Part shown: one piece after another, positions 39,602-49,628 of the stretch
How positions within the stretch are numbered: position 1 is the first letter of the stretch
Layout of the letters: each line of letters starts with the position of its first letter
NCBI RefSeq assembly: GCF_034929435.1
Contig: NZ_JAYFUM010000022.1
Location: forward strand, 76,902 to 140,901
From: Arcicella rigui
Lineage (GTDB): Bacteria; Bacteroidota; Bacteroidia; Cytophagales; Spirosomataceae
Length of the DNA stretch: 64,000 nt
Direction of reading: 5' to 3'
Program-made: the position numbers and the translations under genes
The notes under the pieces: generated by a model
What the model saw: only the letters and a program-made list of their open reading frames with translations
Told to the model about the DNA's origin: nothing
Databases searched by the model: none

Positions 39602-39789
39602 GTACAAAAGGTTAATACCAAATCTTTAAAGTGGTTGTTGAATGAAAAGTTAAAGATAAGTGAAAAAAGATGAAAGCTGATAAAAGTAAAGCTCAGAAAA
39701 ACCTTAAAGCCCAGAAAACAAGCTTTAAGGTTCATAATTTAATATTTTTTGAAAATATGAATTTCCATTATTTTTACTTTCAAGTGTAA

Positions 39790-39885
39790 AGTTTTTGAGT
39801 GATGAATTAGGAATACAGAGTTTTGAAGCCAAATTAAACTCCTCACTCAGCATTCAACACTCCACATTCAAAAAACTCCACACTC
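39790..39885. repeat. 7-bp-period repeat cluster (ACTCCAC type)
   Basis: Words such as CTCCTCA, CTCAGCA, TTCAACA, CTCCACA, ACTCCAC, ACTCTCA follow one another in the gap between the transporter and the YfiT-like gene. Confidence 0.65.
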
Positions 39886-40428
39886 TCAAATTCCCATTCT
39901 CTTTCTCAATTCAGTAATATGAGCGGTGTGATGTTTACCATGCCAAGCATACATACCTGCCACAGTACGAAGCGAGTTCGTTTGTTGGCTTGCAGGGTGG
40001 ACAAACTTGCGTTCAAATTGTTCTTCGGTCATTGATTTCAAAAGCATCACCCATCTGTTATGAAGCATTTCTAATAAAGTAAGCGACCACTCTATCGGAG
40101 CGTTTTTACCATCTTCTAATTCTGCCCAAAATTGTTCTTCATAAGGGCGAATTGTTGGAGTATCTTCTGTAAGTGCTAATTTAAAACGACAGTAAGCGTT
40201 CAAATGCGAGTCGGCAACATGATTGACAGTTTGGCGGAGAGTCCAGCCTTCTGGTCGGTAGGGGAGTTCCAATTGTTCAGCATTTAAGCCTTCCACAGAT
40301 TTTTTCAACAATGTAGGAAGCGATGCTATTTCGTCAATCCAAAGATTTAACAAGGCATCACTAATTTCTGTAGGTTTTTCAAATTCCCCAATCGGATAAC
40401 GAAGCTGTTCTAAAGATAAAGATTCCAT
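39886..40428 (-). CDS. YfiT/DinB family metal-dependent bacillithiol-transferase-like protein
   Basis: 180 residues. RYPIGEFEKPTEIS at the start and WTLRQTVNHVADSHLNAY are YfiT hallmarks. Three His ligands of the four-helix bundle are visible: His70 (NHVADSH), and His166 and His170 in WHGKHHTAHITELRKR. Relatives in Bacillus use bacillithiol; Bacteroidota often keep the pathway. It could detoxify electrophiles. It is a single gene in the reverse direction, ending by a heptamer gap. Confidence 0.88.
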   Translation of the reverse strand: MESLSLEQLRYPIGEFEKPTEISDALLNLWIDEIASLPTLLKKSVEGLNAEQLELPYRPEGWTLRQTVNHVADSHLNAYCRFKLALTEDTPTIRPYEEQFWAELEDGKNAPIEWSLTLLEMLHNRWVMLLKSMTEEQFERKFVHPASQQTNSLRTVAGMYAWHGKHHTAHITELRKRMGI

Positions 40429-41087
40429 AAGGTTTAATTTAATGATTACAGCACAATTTAGTATAAATATCTATTAATAAAGTGTTTATACGAGGATTTA
40501 AGTAATTTAACTTAATTTTTTTGATACAATAAGTGTGTGATACTGACACAATCTAAATGCTGATTTTTATCATTTCAAAAACCAATTTTTGTGCTTTCTT
40601 TAAATCATTATATTTATTATAAAATAGGGTCAAAATAATTTTTTTTATTCACTTGAAATGAATATTTTTTGGATTTTTAGTTTGGGATTTTAAATAAATT
40701 GACTATAATCGTACTTAGAAATATGCAAAAAGCAGGATAAAAAAGATTAATTTAATATTATGTACAAAAAAATCTTTGTCGCTTTAAGTATAATTTCTCA
40801 TAACATAACCATAACAAACTAATAAAACTAATTCACTAAAAGCTTTTAAAAACAAACCAGATACAAGCAGTTTACGCATTCTTATTTTTCCTTTTTTCCA
40901 AAAACAACTCTTCAATTTATAATCTAAATCACGAACATTGCTATTAGCACTCAAAAAGTGTTCTGATTTCGTATTGCCTTTTTTCAAAACATAAAAACAG
41001 ATTTGACAATGACCAAAAATCATTGCCCAGTATTGTATTGCCCAAATTTCAGTATAATAATTTCACAACCATAAACAACTAATACTT
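40429..41087. other. 659-bp AT-rich region upstream of the SusC gene
   Basis: I see no convincing gene. A 79-codon minus-strand ORF at 40784-41023 has no protein-like character. The region should contain the SusC promoter, but no exact TAnnTTTG box was found near the ATG; TTGACTATAATCG near 40699 is a weak candidate. Confidence 0.5.
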
Positions 41088-44000
41088 ATGAACAAAATTC
41101 TATTACTATTGTGGGGATTACTGCTGTTTACCACATCAGCGTTCTCGCAAGAAAAACTAAGTGTTACGGGAACAGTCACCTCTGCTGAAGATGGAATGCC
41201 TATGCCCGGTGTTACGATTCTTGTAAAAGGAACTTCGATTGGAACGAATTCGAGTAGCGAAGGAAAATTTAAGATTGCTTGTAGTTCCAAAGATATTTTA
41301 GTTTTTACTTTCGTTGGGATGTCTCCACAGGAGATTCCAGTGGGTTCTCAGACTTCAATTAATGTAAAACTTAAACCTGATGTATTGCAATTATCAGAAG
41401 TAGTGGTAACTGCACTTGGTGTACAAAGAGAGAAAAAAGCATTAGGCTTTTCTCAGCAACAGCTTAAAGGTGAATCACTTACAGAAGCAAGGTCTGCCAA
41501 TTTAGCCAACGGACTTTCTGGTAAAATTGCAGGTTTCAGAGTAAACACCAGTGCTGGGCCGGGTGCTGCGGCTACTATCCAAATCCGTGGTTCATCGTCA
41601 GTTTCTGGTAATAATCAGCCTTTGGTGGTGATTGATGGTGTACCTATCCAACAAAGTTTTGACAAACAATATGGCTCTGGACTTTCGGAAGTAAATCCCG
41701 ACAACGTGAAAGATATTGCGGTTTTGAAAGGCCCCAATGCCGCAGCTTTGTATGGTTCTCGTGCTGCCAATGGTGTTATTTTGATTACTACAAAAAATGG
41801 TGCTGGCACAAAAGGCATTGGAGTAGAAGTAAATTCTAACTTTACAGCCGAAAGACCTTTTATCAGTCCAAATTTTCAAAATATCTATGGTGGAGGAAAT
41901 GGCTATCGTACTTGGTACACAGATGGCTGGAGTGGTTCAATCACTGACCCAACTGAAATTACCCAATATCGTGCAGCTTATGGGCCTAATGCTCCGCTAA
42001 GTGGTACAGAAGGAACTGACGAAAGCTGGGGGGCTCCTATGGATGGACGTTTGGTGCGTCAATGGTGGACAGGTAAATCTGTTGCTCCACTTACTCCACA
42101 GCCTAATAACTTCCAAGAATTTTGGCAAACAGGTACTGCTTTCACCAATAACGTAGCTATTTCTGGAGGTAACGATAAAGGAAACTTTAGGCTATCAGTT
42201 GGCAATCTGAAACAAAATGGAATTATGTATTTCAATGATTTTCAGAGAAATAACTTCAAATTTAATTCAGGATACAACTTTACTCCAAAATTGAATGTAA
42301 CCCTTTCTGCCGAGTACGTAAAGTCTTGGTCGAATAACAGAGGTTATACAGGTGGTCAGGAATTTATTTGGTCGCACAGACATATTTCTTGGGAACAACT
42401 ACGTGATTGGGAATCTTATAAGGATGTGCATATTCAAAGAGCTGTGGCTGGCAGACTTCCAGACAGCGACCCACCAAACTGGCAACATACTTTCTTTACA
42501 AACCCTTATTACATTCAAGAAAAATTACCTGCTTCTAACGAAAAAGACCGCTTAGTTGGAAATATTGCTTTGAATTACAAAATCACACCAGAATTAAGTG
42601 CCATGTTGAGAACTGGTACGGATGTTTGGACGGATACTCGTATCACTGTCGTAAACTTTGAAAGAGTAAGAAACGGAAACCGTACACCGGGTAGATTCTC
42701 AGAAGAAGTACTTCGTCGTCAGGAAACAAATACCGATGCGATACTTACGTATAATAAAAACGTTAGTAAAGATTTTTCTATCAACGCACAAGTCGGAGGA
42801 ATTATCAGAACCAATTATTACAAGAGAAATTATCTCTATGTGGGTGAATTAGTAATTGATGGATTGTACAATGCAGGAAATGCCGTGCCAAGCCAAAACA
42901 CAATTGCTTCGGCTATTCAAAAGCAAGAAGTACAAAGTGCTTTTGGTTCAGTAAACTTGGGTTTCAAAAATGCTATTTTCTTAGACTTAACAGCACGTAA
43001 CGACTGGTCGTCAACACTTCCTGCTGGGAATCGCTCGTATTTTTATCCATCAGCTTCTTTGAGTACAGTATTTACAGATTTGATAGATGGTATAAAAGGT
43101 GATGTTTTATCATTCGGAAAAGCACGTGTCAGTTTGGCACAAGTAGGTAACGATGCCGACCCTTATCAGTTAGCTCAAACTTATCGTGCAGGTACTTCTT
43201 GGAATGGTTCAGTTCCAGAATTTGCTGAAAATACTACCATTGCCAACTCTTCATTGAAACCAGAAATTACGACTGGGCTTGAAGCTGGTTTAGACCTCCG
43301 TTTATTCAAAGGTAAAGTAAATTTAGACTTAACTTACTACGAGCAAAGTACCAAAAACCAAATTTTAGGGGTTGAAATCTCTAAAGCATCTGGCTACAAT
43401 ACTCGTATTTTGAATGCTGGTCAAATCACCAACAGAGGGGTAGAAATCACCGTTTCAGGTACTCCACTCAAGCTTTCAAATGGATTTACTTGGGAAGTCG
43501 GTTTCAACTTTGCCCGCAACAGAAACAAAGTGGTTGAATTAGCAGAAGGATTAACCACTTACGTATTGAACGAACGCCGTGGCTTAACTTCTGAAGCTCG
43601 TGTTGGACAACCCTACGGAACTTTATATGGCTATGGCTTCGAAAGAGCTCCAGACGGGCAGTTGATTTTAGTAAACGGTTTACCTCAGTTATCAACTACT
43701 CAAAAAATCTTAGGAAATATTCAGCCAGACTGGATTGGAGGTTTTACAAACACTTTCAACTATAAAAACCTTTCACTTTCAACATTAATTGATATTCGTA
43801 TGGGTGGTTCAATTTATGACGAAGGTACTGCCAATGCTCGTTGGACGGGTCAGTATGCTGAAACAGCAATTGGTCGTGAAGAAGGAGTAATCGGTCAAGG
43901 TGTAAAAATTGTTAGTACAAATCCAGATGGTACAAAAAATTATGCTCCGAACGACATCATCGTAAGTGCTAACCAATACTATGGTTATAACAACCCTCGT

Positions 44001-44270
44001 CGTTATCATGAAGCAGCCATTTTTGATGCCAGCTATGTAAAACTTCGTGAAGTATCATTGGGCTATAAATTACCTACTGCTTTGGTGAGAAAATTAGGTT
44101 TTCAGTCAGCAAAAATTTCAGCAGTTGGTCGTAACGTCTTGATGATTTTCAAAAATCACCCACATCAAGACCCAGAAATTGATGCAAATGGTGGAAACAG
44201 ACAAGGTTTTGGTTATGGTGAATTACCACAAACAAGAAGTATCGGAGCTAATTTATCATTTAGCTTTTAA
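41088..44270 (+). CDS. SusC/RagA-type TonB-linked outer membrane receptor
   Basis: 1060 residues. Signal peptide (MNKILLLLWGLLLFTTSAFSQ), carboxypeptidase-like domain (~25-100, VTGTVTSAEDGMPMPGVTILVKGTS), plug with IQIRGSSSVSGNNQPLVVIDGVPI and NVKDIAVLKGPNAAALYGSRAANGVILITTK, and a long barrel ending in SLGANLSFSF-like aromatic sequence. SusC proteins import oligosaccharides or peptides with a SusD lid, and the SusD gene is next. The enzymes downstream act on amines or amino acids, so a peptide or amino compound is more likely than a glycan. Confidence 0.95.
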   Translation: MNKILLLLWGLLLFTTSAFSQEKLSVTGTVTSAEDGMPMPGVTILVKGTSIGTNSSSEGKFKIACSSKDILVFTFVGMSPQEIPVGSQTSINVKLKPDVLQLSEVVVTALGVQREKKALGFSQQQLKGESLTEARSANLANGLSGKIAGFRVNTSAGPGAAATIQIRGSSSVSGNNQPLVVIDGVPIQQSFDKQYGSGLSEVNPDNVKDIAVLKGPNAAALYGSRAANGVILITTKNGAGTKGIGVEVNSNFTAERPFISPNFQNIYGGGNGYRTWYTDGWSGSITDPTEITQYRAAYGPNAPLSGTEGTDESWGAPMDGRLVRQWWTGKSVAPLTPQPNNFQEFWQTGTAFTNNVAISGGNDKGNFRLSVGNLKQNGIMYFNDFQRNNFKFNSGYNFTPKLNVTLSAEYVKSWSNNRGYTGGQEFIWSHRHISWEQLRDWESYKDVHIQRAVAGRLPDSDPPNWQHTFFTNPYYIQEKLPASNEKDRLVGNIALNYKITPELSAMLRTGTDVWTDTRITVVNFERVRNGNRTPGRFSEEVLRRQETNTDAILTYNKNVSKDFSINAQVGGIIRTNYYKRNYLYVGELVIDGLYNAGNAVPSQNTIASAIQKQEVQSAFGSVNLGFKNAIFLDLTARNDWSSTLPAGNRSYFYPSASLSTVFTDLIDGIKGDVLSFGKARVSLAQVGNDADPYQLAQTYRAGTSWNGSVPEFAENTTIANSSLKPEITTGLEAGLDLRLFKGKVNLDLTYYEQSTKNQILGVEISKASGYNTRILNAGQITNRGVEITVSGTPLKLSNGFTWEVGFNFARNRNKVVELAEGLTTYVLNERRGLTSEARVGQPYGTLYGYGFERAPDGQLILVNGLPQLSTTQKILGNIQPDWIGGFTNTFNYKNLSLSTLIDIRMGGSIYDEGTANARWTGQYAETAIGREEGVIGQGVKIVSTNPDGTKNYAPNDIIVSANQYYGYNNPRRYHEAAIFDASYVKLREVSLGYKLPTALVRKLGFQSAKISAVGRNVLMIFKNHPHQDPEIDANGGNRQGFGYGELPQTRSIGANLSFSF

Positions 44271-44387
44271 ACCTTATTCGCAACAACTAAATAAAACTTG
44301 TATCAATCATTGTGGCAATAGCCTTGCGTAATCAGCTTTTGAGAACCTGTTTTTGTCACAAGATTTTCACCCAAAAAATATTCGACA

Positions 44388-45860
44388 ATGAAAAAACATA
44401 CAAAAATATATCTTCTGGTTGCCAGTATTTTATTGGGAACTGGAGCTTGTACTGGCGATTTTGATAAGATGAATGTTGACCCCAACAACCCTTCATCCAT
44501 TACCCCACAATTCCTTTTACCAACAGGTATAGAAAGTTCCATTGACCGCTACTGGGGACATCGTACTCGTTTTGAACGCATCAACCTCGACGGTGCAGCA
44601 CTTTGGATTCAGCATTTAACAAGAAATATTTATTCAAACGAAGGCGATAACTACGGTATTTCTCAGGCTTTACCCTTGAATAACTGGAAAGGTTTTTTCA
44701 ATGATGCTCAGTCGAATTTCAACCGTATCATTACACTTTCAGGATCTGCTTCGGCAACTCCTAATAGCAATTATGAAGGCATCGCTTTAGTAATGCGTAC
44801 TTGGACTTTTTCTTTATTAACCGATATGTGGGGAGCAATACCTTACAGTCAGGCATTAAAAGGAACAGCCACCGACCCAATTTATACGCCTGCGTATGAT
44901 TCAATGGAAAAAGTGTATGCAGGAATGCTCGAAGATTTGAAAATAGCAAACGAGAAACTCAATGTAGCTGGGCCAGCTGTTTCTGGAGATATTCTTTATG
45001 CTGGAAATATTTTGAAATGGAAAAAATTTGCCAACTCTTTGCGTTTACGATTGGCGAATCGTCAGGCTGCCAAAAAACCTACTGAGTCGAGAGCAATCAT
45101 GCGTGAAATACTTTCAGACCCAGTGAAGTATCCAATTTTTACAAGTAACGACGACAACGCTTCACTGAAATGTACCACCATTTTGCCAAGTAATAATGAG
45201 TGGAATCAAGTATTGATTCAAGACGGACGTACTGACTGGAATTTGAGTAAAACTTTGGTTGATAAAATGAATGGTTTGAACGATGGTAGAATCAAAATCT
45301 TCGGAAATCCAAACAAAGCAGGCAAGTACGAAGGTCATGCCAATGGATTACCAGATGCCATTGCCACTACATATTTGGAAAGTAGCTCTACAATTGGAAG
45401 TTTCTTTACTGCGGCAGCAGCACCAGAAGTAATCATGACTTACGCAGAACTTCAATTCATTTTAGCAGAAGCAAGTATCGACGGCGACATAACTACTGGA
45501 AATGCTCAGACTTATTTTGAAAATGGCGTAAATGCTTCTTTTGCTCAGTTCGGAGCTACGGGAGCGGCTGATTTATTAGCACAATTAGGAACTGTTACTC
45601 GTGCAAAAGTACTTGACCAAAAATGGATTGCTTTGTTTGGACAAGGTATTGAAGCTTGGACAGAGTACCGTAGAACAGGTTATCCGATAATGCCTGCTGC
45701 CGACCCAAGAGCCGTATTTGAAAATAGCGGAATTATTCCTACTCGTTTGCCTTATCCGGGTTCAGAGTATTCACTAAATGCTACCAACGTAGCTGAAGGT
45801 GAAAAATTAAATGGCGGACCGAATGACATGAAAACTAAACTTTGGTGGGCCGAGAAATAA
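44388..45860 (+). CDS. SusD/RagB-family (SusD-like_2) lipoprotein
   Basis: 490 residues. Lipobox GTGAC with Cys21 (MKKHTKIYLLVASILLGTGAC), then DFDKMNVDPNNPSSITPQFLLPTG, the SusD-like_2 start. Tetratricopeptide-like helical segments follow, and EAWTEYRRTGYP near the end is a conserved SusD piece. It lies 117 bp after susC and should form the lid of that receptor. The short form, lacking large glycan-binding insertions, fits small ligands. Confidence 0.93.
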   Translation: MKKHTKIYLLVASILLGTGACTGDFDKMNVDPNNPSSITPQFLLPTGIESSIDRYWGHRTRFERINLDGAALWIQHLTRNIYSNEGDNYGISQALPLNNWKGFFNDAQSNFNRIITLSGSASATPNSNYEGIALVMRTWTFSLLTDMWGAIPYSQALKGTATDPIYTPAYDSMEKVYAGMLEDLKIANEKLNVAGPAVSGDILYAGNILKWKKFANSLRLRLANRQAAKKPTESRAIMREILSDPVKYPIFTSNDDNASLKCTTILPSNNEWNQVLIQDGRTDWNLSKTLVDKMNGLNDGRIKIFGNPNKAGKYEGHANGLPDAIATTYLESSSTIGSFFTAAAAPEVIMTYAELQFILAEASIDGDITTGNAQTYFENGVNASFAQFGATGAADLLAQLGTVTRAKVLDQKWIALFGQGIEAWTEYRRTGYPIMPAADPRAVFENSGIIPTRLPYPGSEYSLNATNVAEGEKLNGGPNDMKTKLWWAEK

Positions 45861-45900
45861 TTAAGCTTTCAAAAAGTATTAACAATAAAATAGAACAATC

Positions 45901-46383
45901 ATGAAACACATAGATAAATTACCCCCATTTGTATTGATTGCCCTTTTTGCTCTTTTAGCCTTAACATCTTGTAAAGAAGTAGATGACCCTTTAGTACCCA
46001 GAGTAGTATCGCCCGTGTTGGTAGCAATTGATGGAATTCCTTATGGAGATTTTTCGACAGAGCCAACAGTAAGTTATACCAAAACAGGAAATGTTGTTTT
46101 ATCGGCCAGAATTTTGGAGTTAGACAAAACAAATATTCTTGATTATACAAAAGGTATCGACTCGCTTCCAGTAGCCAATACCAAAATAGTAATTTCATTA
46201 AGAAGTACTGGTGCTACCGTGGCAGAGCTTACAACAGATGCCAAAGGAAAAATTAGTGTAGAGAAAACTTGGGCATCTTTAGGGCTAACAGCACCAGCAA
46301 CAGGGAACAGCGTTGCCCTTAATTGGAGCGGAAGTTATAAAGGACAAGCCTTCACCAGACTCTCAAGAGTCTCTGTAAAATAA
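45901..46383 (+). CDS. outer-membrane lipoprotein, unknown function
   Basis: 160 residues, lipobox LTSC with Cys24. Body is a beta-sandwich-like domain (RILELDKTNILDYTKGIDSLPVANTKIVISLR, and ATGNSVALNWSGSYKG). It is 40 bp after the SusD gene in the same direction, so it is an accessory surface protein of this receptor system, in the position of SusE-like proteins, though not clearly homologous. Ligand unknown. Confidence 0.75.
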   Translation: MKHIDKLPPFVLIALFALLALTSCKEVDDPLVPRVVSPVLVAIDGIPYGDFSTEPTVSYTKTGNVVLSARILELDKTNILDYTKGIDSLPVANTKIVISLRSTGATVAELTTDAKGKISVEKTWASLGLTAPATGNSVALNWSGSYKGQAFTRLSRVSVK

Positions 46384-46494
46384 ACTACATAGCAAGCGTA
46401 ATAAGCCAGATAAGAATTTGAAGTATTGTTTTTGTACAAAAAAAATGGTAATAAATGAGTGTTTCTCTCTATTTATCAAAAAACTATTTTTTTA

Positions 46495-46502
46495 TACTTT
46501 TG
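46495..46502 (+). promoter_or_regulatory. candidate -7 box for the aminotransferase operon
   Basis: TACTTTTG matches TAnnTTTG, 300 bp upstream of the ATG at 46803. If used, the leader would hold the hairpin at 46692-46717. Confidence 0.35.
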
Positions 46503-46691
46503 CAAAGTAATTATCAATTAAGGTAATTTTATCACCAAAAAAATAGATATATTTGAATAAATTAGCATTTATAGGTTATTTTTTAACGAAAAAATTATCA
46601 TTTTAGATTTTATTTCTAAAATATTTGATTTACCTTTAGCTAAAAATAGTACAACTAAGAACTTCATCAACTTATAACTATTATATTCGAA

Positions 46692-46717
46692 TTCTACGGG
46701 GATACTTCCCCGTAGAA
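46692..46717. repeat. leader hairpin, 10-bp perfect stem
   Basis: TTCTACGGGG (46692-46701) and CCCCGTAGAA (46708-46717) with an ATACTT loop. No T-run follows, so it is not a standard terminator; it may be a regulatory or protective RNA structure. Confidence 0.7.
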
Positions 46718-46802
46718 GTTCAGATAATTACTTGAGAGCTTGAAATAACTTGCTTAATAGAAAACCTTCATCAAATCATTCACTCTTAAACAATTGTGTG
46801 AA

Positions 46803-47975
46803 ATGTCACTAAATCTTAATCGTCGTAATTGGCTTAAAAAAAGTTTATTAGCTACTGCTGGTATTAGTACTGCAAGTGCTTTCATTCAAAAAGCAGCAGC
46901 AAATCCTTTACTTCGTCTGGAGTTACAGCAAAGCCTTCTTCAAGAATTTACTTTAGAAAGAGAACATACTAACATACCAACGACTGCTAAGACGCTTGTT
47001 AGACTTAGTGCCAACGAAAATCCATGGGGGCCATCAGAAAAAACTAAACAGGCTTTAATTGGAGCTATCGGTGAATCTAATCGCTATGCTTTTAAATTGC
47101 GTAGCGAGCTAATCAAGGCCATTGCTGAAAAAGAAGGAGTACCTGAAAACTATATTCTTTTAGGAGCAGGCTCATCTGAATTATTAACAGCGTCTTTAGT
47201 AGCTTTCGGACAAAAAGGTAAAATTTTAGTTGGTGACCCTTGCTACATTTCTGGAAATGAAGAAAGAGTACCAATGGAAAAAGTACCATTGACCAAAGAT
47301 TATCAGTACGATTTGGATGCCATTGCCAGCAAAATAAATGGCTCACAGAGTTTGGTGTACATCACTAACCCCAACAACCCGATTGGTGCGATACTTCCTT
47401 CGGAGTCTTTGAGTGCTTTTATTGACAATGTTTCTGATAAAATCACTGTGTTGTCAGATGAGGCATACATTGATTACGCAAAAGACCCTAAAACAGCTAC
47501 GATGATTCCTGCGGTAAAAGCAGGTAAGAATGTTTTGGTACTTCGCACAATGTCTAAACTATATGCTTTTGCAGGTTTACGTTGTGGTTATGCTATTGCT
47601 AAACCAGAAATCCTAAAGAAAATTCAGCCTTATTGTTCAGGAGGTTTTGATATGTCTGTCCCTTCATTTGCTGCTGCCATTGCTGCTTTGAAAGATACAG
47701 AATTTCAACAATTGACTTTGAAAAACACTGAGGAATCAAAACAATATTTGTATGCTTTCTTAACAAAAATTGGATATACTTACATTCCTTCATCGGCTAA
47801 TTTCGTGATTTTTCCTTTGAAAATGAAAGGCTCAGATATGCTAAGTAAAATGGCAGCAGAAGGTGTGATGCTTAGAAAATGGGAATTCGACCGTCAGCAT
47901 TGGTGCAGAGTTTCAATCGGAACTTTAGACGAAATGAAATCATTCGCTGAAGCATTTTCTAAAATTATCTCCTGA
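46803..47975 (+). CDS. Tat-exported PLP-dependent aminotransferase (HisC-like)
   Basis: 390 residues from the ATG at 46803 (a TTG 9 bp earlier is less likely). The N-terminus has a twin-arginine signal, NRRNWLKKSLLATAGISTASAF, cut near AAANP. The enzyme is a fold-type I transferase of the histidinol-phosphate group: NENPWGPSE (71-79), NPNNPIG (189-195), Asp219-x-x-Tyr222, and PLP lysine Lys252 in SKLYAFAGLR. Tat export carries it folded with PLP, so it should act in the periplasm on an amino compound. It is followed 64 bp later by a Tat-exported amine oxidase. Confidence 0.85.
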   Translation: MSLNLNRRNWLKKSLLATAGISTASAFIQKAAANPLLRLELQQSLLQEFTLEREHTNIPTTAKTLVRLSANENPWGPSEKTKQALIGAIGESNRYAFKLRSELIKAIAEKEGVPENYILLGAGSSELLTASLVAFGQKGKILVGDPCYISGNEERVPMEKVPLTKDYQYDLDAIASKINGSQSLVYITNPNNPIGAILPSESLSAFIDNVSDKITVLSDEAYIDYAKDPKTATMIPAVKAGKNVLVLRTMSKLYAFAGLRCGYAIAKPEILKKIQPYCSGGFDMSVPSFAAAIAALKDTEFQQLTLKNTEESKQYLYAFLTKIGYTYIPSSANFVIFPLKMKGSDMLSKMAAEGVMLRKWEFDRQHWCRVSIGTLDEMKSFAEAFSKIIS

Positions 47976-48039
47976 TTTTGTGATTCATACTTGCTTCAAA
48001 ATTGCATTGAAGCAAGTATGAATCTCTAAAAAGCATCAA

Positions 48040-49584
48040 ATGACAAGAAGAGACTTTATCGAAAAAACTGGTTCTGCCAGTTACCTTACTTTATTGGGTT
48101 TCGGACTGATTCCCGAATCAAATGCAAAACCACTCAACCTTCAAAGAAATAAGGCTAATAAAAAAATCATCATTTTAGGTGCTGGTTTAGCTGGAATGTC
48201 GAGTGCTTATGAATTAACAAAATTAGGCTATGAAGTTACTGTTTTAGAAGCCAGAAATAGACCAGGAGGAAGAATCTGGACTATCAGAGGCGGAACAACA
48301 GAGACAGAAATTGGAGGAGTAACACAAACTTGTACTTTCGATAAAGGTTTGTATTATAACGGTGGTGCAGCCAGAATACCACATAATCATACACTAAGTT
48401 TACACTATTGTCGTGAATTTAATATTCCTTTAGAAATATTCATGAACGTAAACGAAGGTGCTTATTATTATGCAGAAGGCACTGGAAAATTATCGAATAA
48501 GCCCATTAAAATTAGAGAAATTCATGCAGATGTACGTGGTTATACAAGCGAACTTCTTACAAAAGCAATTGACCAAAAAGCATTAGATGAAGATGTTACC
48601 AAAGAAGACCTTGAAAAATTAAGTGCTTACTTAAAAGAAGAGGGAGATTTGGACATTATGAAAAAATACAAAGGTTCTGAACGTCATGGCTATAAAAAAC
48701 AAGGAGCTTATGGTGAACAATCTCCAGAATTAGCTGCTCCACATTTATTACACGACATCATCGAATCTGGTTTTTTTCATCCCGCTTTTTCTAACGTTGG
48801 CGAATATACTTTCAATCAACAGCCTGTAATGTTACAGCCTGTTGGCGGTATGGATGCCCTTCCTTATGCTTTTGCAAAAAGATTAGAAGGTAAAATTCAA
48901 TACCAAGCAGAAGTACAAGAAATTAGAAAAACATCGCCAGGCGTAAAAATTGTTTACAAAGACAAAACTGGTGCTGTGAAAGAAATCAGTGGAGATTATT
49001 GTATTTGTACTATTCCATTACCTATTCTTAAAAATATTCAGTCAGACTTATCGTCTGATGTAAGAAGAGCAGCCGATTTTGTGCCTTATATGAATACTGG
49101 AAAAATTGGTTTGCAGTTTAAGCGTAGATTCTGGGAAGAAGATGACCATATTTTTGGAGGAATTTCTAAAACCAATATGGACATTACGCAAATATTTTAC
49201 CCTTCTTACAACTTCATGGGAAAAAAAGGCGTATTAAAAGGCTATTATAATTTTCATGATAGAGCGGTAAGATTAGGAAATTTATCGCTGAAAGACAGAG
49301 AAAAAGCTGCTTTAGAACAAGGAGGTAAAATTCACCCACAGTACAAAACAGAATTTGAAAGTTCATTTTCTTTGGCTTGGCACAAAATACCTTATTCAAA
49401 AGGAGGCTGGGCAGAGTATAGCGAATCAGCAAGAAAACGTTTCTATCCGGCTTTAATTAAGCCTGATGACGAAATTTACTTTGCAGGAGAACATACTTCT
49501 TACTTAACAGCATGGATGGCAGGAGCTTTTGAATCAGCCAATTCGGTAGTAACACAAATTCATAAAAGAGTAAATGGAGCTTAG
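48040..49584 (+). CDS. Tat-exported flavin amine oxidase
   Basis: 514 residues. Twin-arginine signal TRRDFIEKTGSASYLTLLGFG (3-23). FAD-binding GAGLAG (47-52), RNRPGGRIW (72-80) and the C-terminal YFAGEHTSYLTAWMAGAFESA are those of monoamine and L-amino-acid oxidases. It would oxidise an amine or amino acid in the periplasm to the imine/keto form and reduce O2. Placed between the aminotransferase and a Hint protein, 64 and 44 bp apart, the three look co-transcribed. Substrate cannot be told from the motifs. Confidence 0.88.
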   Translation: MTRRDFIEKTGSASYLTLLGFGLIPESNAKPLNLQRNKANKKIIILGAGLAGMSSAYELTKLGYEVTVLEARNRPGGRIWTIRGGTTETEIGGVTQTCTFDKGLYYNGGAARIPHNHTLSLHYCREFNIPLEIFMNVNEGAYYYAEGTGKLSNKPIKIREIHADVRGYTSELLTKAIDQKALDEDVTKEDLEKLSAYLKEEGDLDIMKKYKGSERHGYKKQGAYGEQSPELAAPHLLHDIIESGFFHPAFSNVGEYTFNQQPVMLQPVGGMDALPYAFAKRLEGKIQYQAEVQEIRKTSPGVKIVYKDKTGAVKEISGDYCICTIPLPILKNIQSDLSSDVRRAADFVPYMNTGKIGLQFKRRFWEEDDHIFGGISKTNMDITQIFYPSYNFMGKKGVLKGYYNFHDRAVRLGNLSLKDREKAALEQGGKIHPQYKTEFESSFSLAWHKIPYSKGGWAEYSESARKRFYPALIKPDDEIYFAGEHTSYLTAWMAGAFESANSVVTQIHKRVNGA

Positions 49585-49628
49585 TACCATAAACCACATA
49601 CACTCCATTTCATAAACAGATTTCAAGC

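Larger units (their letters stand above)
46384..46802. other. intergenic region before the exported aminotransferase gene
   Basis: About 419 bp with no ORF. It contains a TACTTTTG box (46495-46502) and a perfect 10-bp-stem hairpin (46692-46717), described separately. Confidence 0.6.

Noticed and set aside
40784..41023. 79-codon minus-strand gene upstream of susC
   Set aside because: No signal peptide, no conserved pattern, Cys/Phe/Lys-rich composition as expected of AT-rich DNA, and no recognisable start context.
45899..46198. 99-codon minus-strand ORF
   Set aside because: Antisense to the lipoprotein gene, Leu/Trp/Tyr-rich shadow composition.
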